Positions 1 to 6,599 of a DNA stretch of 17,414 bases are shown in pieces. Source of the DNA: W1P20-047 sp051878795 (GTDB taxonomy: Bacteria > Actinomycetota > Coriobacteriia > Coriobacteriales > Eggerthellaceae); contig JBJEKU010000036.1 of the NCBI GenBank assembly GCA_051878795.1, forward strand, positions 1-17,414. The letters are read 5' to 3'. Below the pieces are notes generated by a model that worked only from the letters and a program-made list of their open reading frames with translations, had not been told where the DNA came from and ran no database searches. Made by a program: the position numbers and the translations under genes. Position 1 is the first letter of the stretch; the number at the start of each line of letters is the position of its first letter.

Positions 1-984
1 CGGGGTGTGACGGCCGCCTTCTTCCTTGGTCAGAACGTAGACCTGGCCAACGAACTTGGTGTGAGGAGTAACGCTGCCGGGCTTGCAGAGAACCTGGCCA
101 CGAACAATCTCGTCACGCTTGATGCCACGAAGCAGAACGCCGACATTGTCGCCAGCCTGTGCTTCGTCGAGCAGCTTGCGGAACATTTCGATACCGGTGC
201 AAACAGTCTTGGAAGTGTCGCGGATACCAACGATTTCCAGTTCGTCACCCATGTGCAGAACGCCACGCTCTACACGACCGGTAGCAACGGTGCCACGGCC
301 GGTGATGGTCATGGTGTCTTCAACAGCCATCAGGAAGGGCTTGTCAACGTCACGCTCGGGGGTGGGGATGTTCTCGTCGACAGCATCCATGAGCTCCCAG
401 ATAGCGTCCATGTACTGCTGGTCGCCTTCCAGAGCCTTCAGTGCAGAGCCGCGGATGATTGCGGTGTCGTCTCCGGGGAACTCGTACTCGTCGAGCAGTT
501 CACGAACTTCCATCTCGACCAGGTCGAGCAGTTCTTCGTCGTCGACCATATCGCACTTGTTCAGGAATACTACGATGTAGGGAACGCCTACCTGGCGAGC
601 CAGCAGAACGTGCTCACGGGTCTGAGCCATGGGGCCGTCAGTTGCTGCGATAACCAGGATTGCGCCGTCCATCTGAGCAGCACCGGTGATCATGTTCTTG
701 ACGTAGTCAGCATGGCCGGGGCAGTCAACATGTGCGTAGTGACGCTTGTCGGTTTCATACTCGATGTGAGCAATAGAAATGGTAATACCACGCTCACGCT
801 CTTCGGGAGCCTTGTCGATGTCTTCGAAAGCGGTGAAGTCAGCGTGTGCAGTACCATGAGAACCGTCGTTGCAAGACAGGGTCTTGGAGATTGCTGCGGT
901 GAGGGTAGTCTTGCCGTGGTCAACGTGACCGATAGTACCAATGTTTACATGCGGCTTGCTACGCTCAAACTTTTCTTTTGCCAT
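1..984 (-). CDS. tuf: Translation elongation factor EF-Tu (3' end outside window)
   Basis: EF-Tu is the GTPase that delivers aminoacyl-tRNA to the ribosomal A site. The window holds codons 1-328 of about 400; the C-terminal part of the last beta-barrel domain lies beyond the left edge. Visible GTPase motifs are the P-loop GHVDHGKT (19-26), DCPGH (87-91) and NKCD (142-145), followed by the start of domain 2. The ATG at 984 is preceded by AAGGGAG at a normal distance and gives the canonical N-terminus MAKEKFERSKPHVN. One oddity is the stretch at about 37-50, between the P-loop helix and the switch I region, which is several residues longer than I recall for the E. coli protein. The gene is the last visible member of a tRNA-Tyr/Thr/Met-tuf unit. 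The long plus-strand ORF over it is an antisense shadow. Confidence 0.98.
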   Translation of the reverse strand, partial: MAKEKFERSKPHVNIGTIGHVDHGKTTLTAAISKTLSCNDGSHGTAHADFTAFEDIDKAPEERERGITISIAHIEYETDKRHYAHVDCPGHADYVKNMITGAAQMDGAILVIAATDGPMAQTREHVLLARQVGVPYIVVFLNKCDMVDDEELLDLVEMEVRELLDEYEFPGDDTAIIRGSALKALEGDQQYMDAIWELMDAVDENIPTPERDVDKPFLMAVEDTMTITGRGTVATGRVERGVLHMGDELEIVGIRDTSKTVCTGIEMFRKLLDEAQAGDNVGVLLRGIKRDEIVRGQVLCKPGSVTPHTKFVGQVYVLTKEEGGRHTP

Positions 985-1003
985 TGGAGTTCTCCCTTCA
1001 ATG

Positions 1004-1030
1004 AATATCCTCCCATTGAGGGAGGATATT
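1004..1030 (-). promoter_or_regulatory. Perfect 11-bp stem-loop in the tuf leader
   Basis: Arms 1004-1014 and 1020-1030 are perfectly complementary (AATATCCTCCC / GGGAGGATATT) with a 5-base loop. On the minus strand the structure lies between tRNA-Met and tuf, about 20 bases before the EF-Tu start codon. It is not followed by a U-tract, so it does not look like a terminator. It could be an RNA processing signal separating the tRNA part from the mRNA, a 5' stabiliser, or a translational control hairpin. The 3' arm itself carries a GGGAGG anti-SD-complementary stretch. An A/T-rich segment just upstream (TATAAG at 1033-1038) could be a weak internal promoter, but I find no -35 at proper spacing. 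Confidence 0.6.
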
Positions 1031-1088
1031 GGCTTATAAAGAAAAATTTTGGTGTAAACACTAACCGATTGGGTTGGTGGAATAATCA

Positions 1089-1165
1089 TGGTAGCGGTAA
1101 CTGGATTTGAACCAGTGACACCACGGGTATGAACCGTGTGCTCTGACCAACTGAGCTATACCGCC
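1089..1165 (-). tRNA. tRNA-Met (anticodon CAT), probably elongator
   Basis: The 77-base cloverleaf has a 7-bp acceptor stem (GGCGGTA with TACCGCT, first pair G-U), a D arm GCTC/GAGC, and an anticodon stem CACGG/CCGTG around the loop TTCATAC. The T arm is ACTGG/CCAGT with TTCAAAT. The discriminator is A and CCA is encoded (1089-1091). The first acceptor pair is not the C:A mismatch of initiator tRNA and the anticodon stem lacks the three consecutive G-C pairs of initiators. I therefore read it as elongator Met; a lysidine-modified Ile tRNA is less likely but possible. It is the last tRNA before tuf, 5 bases after tRNA-Thr. Confidence 0.95.
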
Positions 1166-1170
1166 ATAAA

Positions 1171-1246
1171 TGGAGCCCGCGACCGGACTTGAACCGGTGA
1201 CCTCTTCGTTACCAACGAAGTGCTCTACCGACTGAGCTACACGGGC
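1171..1246 (-). tRNA. tRNA-Thr (anticodon GGT)
   Basis: The 76-base cloverleaf has acceptor GCCCGTG/CGCGGGC with an internal wobble, and D arm GCTC/GAGC. The anticodon stem CTTCG/CGAAG encloses TTGGTAA, giving anticodon GGT, which reads ACC and ACU threonine codons. The T arm is ACCGG/CCGGT with TTCAAGT. The 3' CCA is encoded at 1171-1173. It lies 3 bases after tRNA-Tyr and 5 bases before tRNA-Met, so the three must be cut from one precursor. Confidence 0.96.
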
Positions 1247-1249
1247 GAA

Positions 1250-1334
1250 TGGTGGGAGCGCAAGGATTCGAACCTTGGTAGGCAAAGCCAACGGGTTTAC
1301 AGCCCGTCCCCTTTAACCACTCGGGCACACTCCC
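1250..1334 (-). tRNA. tRNA-Tyr (anticodon GTA)
   Basis: This is an 85-base class II tRNA with a long variable arm, as expected for bacterial Tyr. The acceptor stem is GGGAGTG/CGCTCCC with discriminator A and encoded CCA (1250-1252). The anticodon stem ACGGG/CCCGT encloses CTGTAAA, giving GTA. The T arm is CAAGG/CCTTG with TTCGAAT. It is the first gene of the transcription unit, about 70-75 bases downstream of the predicted start of the strong promoter at 1414-1442. Confidence 0.96.
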
Positions 1335-1375
1335 AAATAACAACGTCGCTAAAACTCTGTGCTATTTTCAAGTTG

Positions 1376-1409
1376 CTTGCTTGATTTCGCTTTCGCTCTC
1401 TCAAGCAAG
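1376..1409 (-). promoter_or_regulatory. Stem-loop at the 5' end of the tRNA-tuf transcript
   Basis: Arms 1376-1384 and 1401-1409 form a perfect 9-bp stem (CTTGCTTGA/TCAAGCAAG) with a 16-base loop. The transcription start predicted from the promoter (about 1407) falls at the outer end of the stem, so the nascent RNA would begin with this hairpin. It probably acts as a 5'-end protector or processing feature of the tRNA precursor leader. There is no U-tract and no recognised boxA sequence. Confidence 0.45.
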
Positions 1410-1413
1410 TGGT

Positions 1414-1470
1414 ATATTACCTGAGCCGTTTTCCCTTGTCAACGACTTTTTTATTTTCTTTTTTTGTCGC
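1414..1470 (-). promoter_or_regulatory. Strong sigma-70-type promoter of the tRNA-Tyr/Thr/Met-tuf unit, with UP-like element
   Basis: On the minus strand there is a perfect -35 TTGACA (1437-1442), a 17-base spacer and a -10 TAATAT (1414-1419). Immediately upstream, 1443-1470 is almost pure A/T with A-runs, resembling an UP element. Transcription would start near 1407 and run into tRNA-Tyr. This is the best housekeeping promoter in the window and fits the high expression expected for tRNA and EF-Tu. Confidence 0.85.
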
Positions 1471-1531
1471 TTGTTTTGACTCGTTTCGCCAGAAAATGCT
1501 TCCTAGCTGGGCTTTTAATAACACAAAGTAT

Positions 1532-1562
1532 TTGGCTCTCAAATTACGACGCGCTCTATAGT
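1532..1562 (+). promoter_or_regulatory. Possible promoter of the aminotransferase gene
   Basis: TATAGT at 1557-1562 is a fair -10. The best -35 candidate is TTGGCT at 1532-1537 with a long 19-base spacer. The 1335-1682 stretch between the divergent tRNA unit and the aminotransferase contains the tRNA promoter, this candidate, an untranslated leader of about 115 bases and the SD AAGGAGG (1669-1675). I see nothing else in it. Confidence 0.3.
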
Positions 1563-1682
1563 ATCACGTTTCTCACCCTACGCAAGTGCTGATTTTTACT
1601 TTCTTCAAAGGCAGGATCACCGTCCGCATGCTACCCTTTACTTGCAATTATTCGCCGTCATCCTAACCAAGGAGGCACACAG

Positions 1683-2972
1683 ATGCATCTGAACGAATAC
1701 TCTCGTTCTTCGCTGCTTGAATTGCAGTCGGATCTTATCCGGCAGTATCAACAATTCAAAGCCAAAGAGCTCAAGCTCAATATGGCGCGAGGCAAGCCTT
1801 CCTCTGAACAACTGGAATTGAGCCTGCCCTGTCTCGCAATCGTCAACGAACAATCCGATCTTTTCGCCTCCGACGGAACCGATTGCAGGAATTACGGTGT
1901 TCTCGCCGGTATTCCCGAAGCCCGCAGTTTCATGGGTGCCATGATGGAAGAGCCTGCAGAGAATGTGTTCGTATGCGGGGCCTCCAGTCTTAATGCCATG
2001 TATGACGCCTTCGCCCGTTGCTACTGTTTCGGACAACTCGGATCAACTCCCTGGTGCAAACTCGACAATATCAAGTGGATTTGCCCTGTTCCCGGTTATG
2101 ACAGGCATTTCGCCATCTTGGAGTCTTTCGGGGTCCAGATGATTACCGTCCCCATGACCGAAGCCGGTCCCGACATGGACCTTGTCGAAAAGCTGGTTGC
2201 CGACGATCCCGAAATCAAGGGGATCTGGTGCGTCCCCAAGTATTCCAATCCCACCGGAACATCCTATTCCGATGATACGGTACGCCGCCTTGCATCCATG
2301 AAATGCGCTGCTGAAGACTTCAGAATCTTCTGGGACAACGCATATGCCGTCCATCACCTTTACGATGAAAAGGATCGCCAGGATCAGGTCCTCGATATCG
2401 CGTGCGCCTGCAAGGAAGCTGGGAACATCAACCGTTATATCAAGTTCGCTTCGCTTTCAAAGATCACCTTCCCTGGTGCAAGCATTTCAGCCTTCGCCTG
2501 CAGTGAGGAAAACATGGCAGAAGCCCAGAAACGCTGCAGCGCCCAAACCATTGGATTCGATAAGCTCAACCAGCTCAGGCAGGTTCGCTTCCTCAAGGAC
2601 ATGGATGGACTTGCCGAGCACATGAGTAAGCACGCTGCTATCATGCGCCCGAAGTTCGAATTGGTGATAAACAAGCTTGAAGAAGAGCTCGAAGGCTTCG
2701 GTTGTTCTTGGACCAAGCCCAAGGGCGGTTACTTTGTAAGCTTCAAAGGCCCGAAGAACACTGCAAAGCGTGTTGTCGCATTGGCAGCAGAAGCAGGCGT
2801 AACCCTTACCGGTGCCGGCGCCCCCTTCCCGTACAAGAACGATCCCGACGATGCGGTCATCCGAATCGCTCCTTCGCTCCCCCCTCTAGAAGAACTGGAG
2901 CAGGCGCTTGAAGTGTTCTGCTGCTGTGTGAAGATCGCAGCAGTGGAAAGGCTTCTTACAGATGCCGAATAG
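1683..2972 (+). CDS. Class Ic aspartate-type aminotransferase (PLP-dependent)
   Basis: The 429-residue protein has the sequence style of the aspartate aminotransferase subgroup 1c family (Pfam Asp_aminotransf), which transfers the amino group between aspartate and 2-oxoglutarate using cytosolic PLP. Visible features are PGYDRH (137-142), PKYSNPTG (185-192, the Asn that contacts the PLP ring) and WDNAY (217-221). The Schiff-base lysine is in SLSK (K260), and R394 in RIAPS is the likely substrate-carboxylate arginine. The ATG has AAGGAGG 7 bases upstream. It stands alone on the plus strand, divergent from the tRNA-tuf unit and convergent with vsr, so it is probably monocistronic. Substrate preference (Asp versus another amino acid) is inferred only from family resemblance. 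Confidence 0.88.
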   Translation: MHLNEYSRSSLLELQSDLIRQYQQFKAKELKLNMARGKPSSEQLELSLPCLAIVNEQSDLFASDGTDCRNYGVLAGIPEARSFMGAMMEEPAENVFVCGASSLNAMYDAFARCYCFGQLGSTPWCKLDNIKWICPVPGYDRHFAILESFGVQMITVPMTEAGPDMDLVEKLVADDPEIKGIWCVPKYSNPTGTSYSDDTVRRLASMKCAAEDFRIFWDNAYAVHHLYDEKDRQDQVLDIACACKEAGNINRYIKFASLSKITFPGASISAFACSEENMAEAQKRCSAQTIGFDKLNQLRQVRFLKDMDGLAEHMSKHAAIMRPKFELVINKLEEELEGFGCSWTKPKGGYFVSFKGPKNTAKRVVALAAEAGVTLTGAGAPFPYKNDPDDAVIRIAPSLPPLEELEQALEVFCCCVKIAAVERLLTDAE

Positions 2973-2988
2973 CTTTCCTCCTGCTGCC

Positions 2989-3008
2989 GGTTTCGGCGTT
3001 CCGAAGCC
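2989..3008 (+). other. GC-rich stem-loop 16 bases after the aminotransferase stop
   Basis: GGTTTCGG (2989-2996) pairs with CCGAAGCC (3001-3008), 8 bp with one G-U, around a CGTT loop. No T-run follows, so it is at best a weak or factor-assisted terminator or a 3'-end stabiliser for the aminotransferase mRNA. Confidence 0.4.
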
Positions 3009-3036
3009 CTAAACGAAGATAGCCACGATTATAAGC

Positions 3037-3104
3037 ATCCCCTTTGCCGACTCCCCAAGCACGATTGAATTTCGTACGGTGGATGTCGTTCGAAGGGGAT
3101 TTTT
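3037..3104 (+). terminator. Candidate intrinsic terminator of the aminotransferase gene
   Basis: ATCCCCTT (3037-3044) pairs with AAGGGGAT (3093-3100), followed directly by TTTT (3101-3104). The 48-base loop is long for an intrinsic terminator, so this is a weak call. The rest of the 244 bases between the aminotransferase and vsr shows no coding signal. Confidence 0.3.
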
Positions 3105-3158
3105 GCGTGCAATAATCACTTTGCTTCGATGGTTTTGCTTTGAAGCGGAAATGCGCTG

Positions 3159-3180
3159 GATGGGCCCGAAGTCCCATCAG
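3159..3180 (-). other. UUCG-capped stem-loop downstream of vsr
   Basis: On the minus strand GATGGG (3173-3178) pairs with CCCATC (3159-3164). Inside is an A-G mismatch and then a C-G pair closing a TTCG tetraloop. It lies about 40 bases past the vsr stop codon with no following U-run. It is a plausible 3' end for the membrane-protein/vsr transcript, through trimming or factor-dependent termination. Confidence 0.4.
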
Positions 3181-3216
3181 GACCCTCCTGCTTACCCGCC
3201 CATCGCTTCCACGTGA

Positions 3217-3699
3217 TTATAGGGACTCGATATCTTCGCGCCAGGTCTCGCTCAAGGATTTACCAAGCGCTTCCGAAAGATCGGGAAGCAGCTGTCTGAA
3301 CGTCTCCAATCTGATCTTTTTCTTCAGCTGGCATTCCCAAACAACAAACACCTTCCAACCTTGCTCTTGAAGCATCTTAAGGTTTCGTCCATCTCGTTCG
3401 ATGTTCTTTTCGAACTTCACCGACCAGTACTCGATGTTCGACTTGGGAAGGGGAAGCTTGCAATACGGGCATCTATGCCAAAAGCAACCATTGACGAACA
3501 ACGCAACCTTCTTACCGGGCCAGGCCACGTCAGGCCTGCCTGGAACCTTCCACTGCAAACGATAGCCTGTAAGGCCGGATATTCTGAGTGCCCGTCGAAC
3601 AAGGAGCTCGGGTTTGGTGTTTGCCCGCTTGTTCCCCTTCATAAACTTATGAACCGAAGGTGATACCAAACAGTTGTTCTGTTCTTGAAGCTCATCCAT
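3217..3699 (-). CDS. vsr: Vsr-type very short patch repair endonuclease
   Basis: Vsr nicks DNA 5' of the T in T:G mismatches left by deamination of 5-methylcytosine, usually at sites of a partner cytosine methyltransferase. The 160-residue protein shows the family signature: NTKPE (27-31, acidic residue E31), PGRPD (53-57, catalytic D57), GCFWH (71-75) followed by C77 and C80 (zinc and active-site region), NIERD (99-103), and a VWEC motif near 120-123. The ATG at 3699 lacks a clear SD and lies 3 bases after the stop of the membrane-protein gene, suggesting translational coupling. The residues before the internal Met20 also resemble Vsr N-termini, which supports this start. No DNA methyltransferase is in the window, which is unusual for the family. 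Confidence 0.9.
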   Translation of the reverse strand: MDELQEQNNCLVSPSVHKFMKGNKRANTKPELLVRRALRISGLTGYRLQWKVPGRPDVAWPGKKVALFVNGCFWHRCPYCKLPLPKSNIEYWSVKFEKNIERDGRNLKMLQEQGWKVFVVWECQLKKKIRLETFRQLLPDLSEALGKSLSETWREDIESL

Positions 3700-3702
3700 A
3701 CA

Positions 3703-5883
3703 CTAGGTCCAGAACTGGAAGGTGTTCACGATTCGCTGATAGGCCCACGGGTAGATATTGGAGAACCAGCCCGTTTCTGGAACAAAGCAAAGGCAGAGCT
3801 GGTAGAGCAAGCTCAATGCAACCAACAAGGGGATCACCCGGATAACCAGATAGAAGGAATTCCCAAGATGACTGATATTTTCATTGAAGATGAACACAAC
3901 CAAGGCTGACGCAAGCAGGAACATTACGCTGAAGTCTGCGAAATACCTCTGCAAGATACCTGCCATCTGAGCATCGGCAAGCGCAACGAGCACTCCCCCG
4001 CCGATTAAGACGCAGATAACGCCCGCAACGGTGCGGTTCTTCCGCACTTTGATTCGCAACTTGATTGCATGCCCCGAAAGAACGAGCGTCCAAAGGATGG
4101 GAACGCAAGCAAACAGTCCGCCGAAGGTCGCTTCCTTGATGGTCTGTCCCATATAGGTGGTCTCGAAAGGACACGCTTCAAGATATGGGAAGACGCCAAC
4201 GGTGCTGGGGAGCTGGAGGAAATAGGCGAAGATGGCAGGGAGCAACCTACCGGAATCGAATCCGCGCTGTGTCATGTCATTAGTGGTGAGATTGTAATTA
4301 CTGCCGAAATCGAAGGGACTTCCGAATCGTGCAGCGTTATACCACATCAAACCCGCGCCGATGAGGAAGTACGGTGCGACAGGCGCAAGGAATTCCAAGA
4401 TGCCGTTTTTCGTGAGAATCTTCCTTTCGGAAATGTAGTGCCTCCAAAAGAGCGGAAAAGCCAAAAACGAAAGGATAAGCAGTTGAGGCCTGCATCCCGC
4501 CACCAAGGCCATGCAAAGCGATCCGAAAAAATAGCAGGGTATAGGATGCTTGCTTGATCGACCGCGCAACCAGAAATACAAACCCCATACAGAAAAGGCC
4601 AAACCGAGCGCAATCGGAAGGGAGTAGAAGGTTGGGTGCTTGATCAGATAGAGTAAACCGCTGCAACACACCAAAGGCAGTTGAAGCAAAAGATACAAGC
4701 CCAAGCTCACCCGCTTGAAATGATACCTGGCAAAACGGTCAAGAAGCATGGTTGCGCCCAACAGGAAAAGGATGCCGGACACGAGCACTCCGATTGCCGT
4801 GGGGAAAGCGCTCTTCGTAAGCAGATAAAACGGCAGATAGAACAACAATACGGGCACTACGCCGAAGTAGACATAATAATGGCCGTCGTAATACACCACA
4901 TCCCAAAGATAGGATTCGCCAGTAGCCTTCTGCATTTCGGCACGTGCACCCTTATCGTAGGGGTTATCGATGTTCACCAGCCACTCAGGAGGTTCTTCTT
5001 CCAAATAGAGCTGACCATCGGCAAAAGCCTTGGCAAGGTAGGAATACTGCTGGGCATTGTTTCCTCCCACTTCGAAAGTGTTCACGATACTGTGCCCATC
5101 CCAAGATCCCCAGTTGTAATTGGAGGTCGCCACTCCAACCAAGTTGGAGCCCAAGAACAAAAACCCGGTCATCAAAGCGATTTCCAAGGCAAGAAACGCT
5201 GAAACACACGCCTTTGAAACACGTGGGTGCGAAACGATGTAGATAGAGTAGATGCGAGAACCCGGTCTGAACATGTAGCAGAGCAGCAAGACCAAAAATG
5301 CCGTGAGGAAGCGGGCAAATTTGAATTCAAAGAAGTAGACGCTGTTCAGATAAACACCGTCAACCGTAATAGGGTAACGCTGATTACTCCCAACCACCTC
5401 GATTCGCAGATCATCGGTAACGCCAACGGTATTGAGTTTGATGTATTCGCATTGGTCGTCATTGGTGGGCACGTACTTCAAGGGAACACCTGTTGAATAT
5501 TCGGTGTCTTCGAAGTACGTAAGATGCGCATCATCGGTGAATTGGATTTTCAGCTGGACATTCTTTGCAGATTGCACAGAAGAGAAATCGATTCTGATGT
5601 TTTCGATTTCGGTATTAAGACCAGAGAATTCCATCACGTGGTTTACCTCGGTCAGATAGTAGGACCCATCGGGATTCTGAGCCAAACTCAACCGATCGGA
5701 AATATCGATCTCTTCATTGGAAAGCGAAGTCCAGTAGTTGCAGTTGAAGAGAAAGACTTCCAATAACAGGGAAATCGCAAATAGGCAGAATGTGCTTTTT
5801 GCAAGCGACACCAAAAGATCGCCATGCCGTCGCATGGCGCGGGAGATGTCGGTAATCAGTCTTTCCAATATACTTGGTTGCAT
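3703..5883 (-). CDS. Large polytopic membrane protein, GT-C glycosyltransferase-like
   Basis: The protein has 726 residues with a single TM near 28-46 and an extracytoplasmic domain rich in beta-type and polar sequence (about 50-185). A further ten or so hydrophobic segments run from 186 to about 698. A motif resembling the first-loop region of GT-C enzymes is at 279-297 (YSYLAKAFADGQLYLE), and 324-354 is a conserved-looking YLWDVVYYDGHYYVYFG stretch leading into a TM. A late QRYFADF motif lies at 645-651. These fit a lipid-linked-sugar-dependent glycosyltransferase of the plasma membrane, but I cannot name the family, and the catalytic acid and substrate are unknown. The start is odd: no SD is visible before the ATG, which lies only about 13 bases past the adk terminator's T-run. 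The stop is 3 bases before vsr, so the two genes form an operon. Confidence 0.75.
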   Translation of the reverse strand: MQPSILERLITDISRAMRRHGDLLVSLAKSTFCLFAISLLLEVFLFNCNYWTSLSNEEIDISDRLSLAQNPDGSYYLTEVNHVMEFSGLNTEIENIRIDFSSVQSAKNVQLKIQFTDDAHLTYFEDTEYSTGVPLKYVPTNDDQCEYIKLNTVGVTDDLRIEVVGSNQRYPITVDGVYLNSVYFFEFKFARFLTAFLVLLLCYMFRPGSRIYSIYIVSHPRVSKACVSAFLALEIALMTGFLFLGSNLVGVATSNYNWGSWDGHSIVNTFEVGGNNAQQYSYLAKAFADGQLYLEEEPPEWLVNIDNPYDKGARAEMQKATGESYLWDVVYYDGHYYVYFGVVPVLLFYLPFYLLTKSAFPTAIGVLVSGILFLLGATMLLDRFARYHFKRVSLGLYLLLQLPLVCCSGLLYLIKHPTFYSLPIALGLAFSVWGLYFWLRGRSSKHPIPCYFFGSLCMALVAGCRPQLLILSFLAFPLFWRHYISERKILTKNGILEFLAPVAPYFLIGAGLMWYNAARFGSPFDFGSNYNLTTNDMTQRGFDSGRLLPAIFAYFLQLPSTVGVFPYLEACPFETTYMGQTIKEATFGGLFACVPILWTLVLSGHAIKLRIKVRKNRTVAGVICVLIGGGVLVALADAQMAGILQRYFADFSVMFLLASALVVFIFNENISHLGNSFYLVIRVIPLLVALSLLYQLCLCFVPETGWFSNIYPWAYQRIVNTFQFWT

Positions 5884-5891
5884 ACTGAAAG

Positions 5892-5897
5892 ACTATA
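5892..5897 (-). promoter_or_regulatory. Possible -10 element placing a leaderless start for the membrane-protein gene
   Basis: TATAGT on the minus strand (5892-5897) ends 8 bases before the ATG at 5883, and transcription from it would begin at or within two bases of the start codon. No SD exists, which suits a leaderless mRNA. The -35 position (around 5915-5920, TTTCGC) is a poor match and lies inside the terminator hairpin loop. It is therefore a hypothesis only. Confidence 0.3.
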
Positions 5898-5933
5898 AAA
5901 GAAAAAGCCCTCCAGCGAAACACCGGAGGGCTT
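5896..5933 (-). terminator. Intrinsic terminator of the rplB-adk transcription unit
   Basis: AAGCCCTCC (5925-5933) and GGAGGGCTT (5905-5913) form a perfect 9-bp stem with an 11-base loop, followed by TTTCTTTT on the minus strand. It lies 22 bases after the adk stop codon. It closes the ribosomal cluster here, so the map-infA-rpmJ-rpsM block that often follows adk is not part of this transcript. Confidence 0.9.
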
Positions 5934-5955
5934 CTCATGGCAAGAATATTGCCGC

Positions 5956-6582
5956 TTAGAGGTTGAGAGCCTTCTTTACGTCGGCATAAACCTCTTCGGG
6001 AGCTCGATCGCCATCAACGGTAACCAGCAGGTTGCCGCCGCGATAGTACTCGATCAGCGGAGCAGTGGACTGCTGGAAAACATCGAGGCGATTGCGGACG
6101 GTGGCCTCATTGTCGTCGTCGCGCTGATACATCTCGCCGCCGCACTTGGGGCACTTCTCGTCAGCCACGCTGCCGATGTAACCGCATTCACGGCACATAC
6201 GGCGAGAGGTCAAACGCTTGACGATGACTTCGAAATCAACGTCGACCATCAGTGCGCAATCCAGGGGACGCTCGAGTTCGGCGAGCATGCTGTCCAGGGC
6301 AACCGCCTGAGCAGTAGTACGGGGGAAGCCGTCCAGCAGGACACCCTTCTTGGTGTCGTCTTCCTGCATGCGCTCGCGCATCAGGTCAACGATCAGCTGA
6401 TCGGGAACCAAATCGCCGGCATCCATGTAGCCCTTGGCCTTCATGCCAAGTTCAGTCTGGTTCTTTACTGCTGCGCGAAGCATATCACCGGTGGAAATAT
6501 GGCAGAGACCGAACTCTTCGACGAGCTTCGCGGCCTGAGTACCCTTACCAGCGCCAGGAGCGCCCAGCAATACGATGTTCAT
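5956..6582 (-). CDS. adk: Adenylate kinase (zinc LID type)
   Basis: The enzyme interconverts ATP + AMP and 2 ADP in the cytosol. The 208 residues include the P-loop GAPGAGKGT (7-15), the AMP-binding region STGDMLR (30-36), DGFPR (84-88), and a LID with C130, C133, C144 and C147 that should bind zinc, as in Gram-positive enzymes. I chose the ATG at 6582: it gives the family N-terminus MNIVLLGAPG and has AAAGGAA 9 bases upstream. The reading frame stays open for 11 more codons, but that extension begins inside a stem-loop. It is the last gene of the spc-type operon, after secY and directly before an intrinsic terminator. Confidence 0.97.
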   Translation of the reverse strand: MNIVLLGAPGAGKGTQAAKLVEEFGLCHISTGDMLRAAVKNQTELGMKAKGYMDAGDLVPDQLIVDLMRERMQEDDTKKGVLLDGFPRTTAQAVALDSMLAELERPLDCALMVDVDFEVIVKRLTSRRMCRECGYIGSVADEKCPKCGGEMYQRDDDNEATVRNRLDVFQQSTAPLIEYYRGGNLLVTVDGDRAPEEVYADVKKALNL

Positions 6583-6599
6583 AACAACATTCCTTTCTA

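Noticed and set aside
7..1110. Long plus-strand ORF antisense to tuf and part of the tRNA genes
   Set aside because: It mirrors the codon pattern of a highly biased gene, has no SD or family similarity, and runs through tRNA-Met sequence.
3640..3645. Internal Met20 as alternative start of vsr
   Set aside because: There is no SD before it, and the residues just upstream resemble the N-terminal region of other Vsr proteins.
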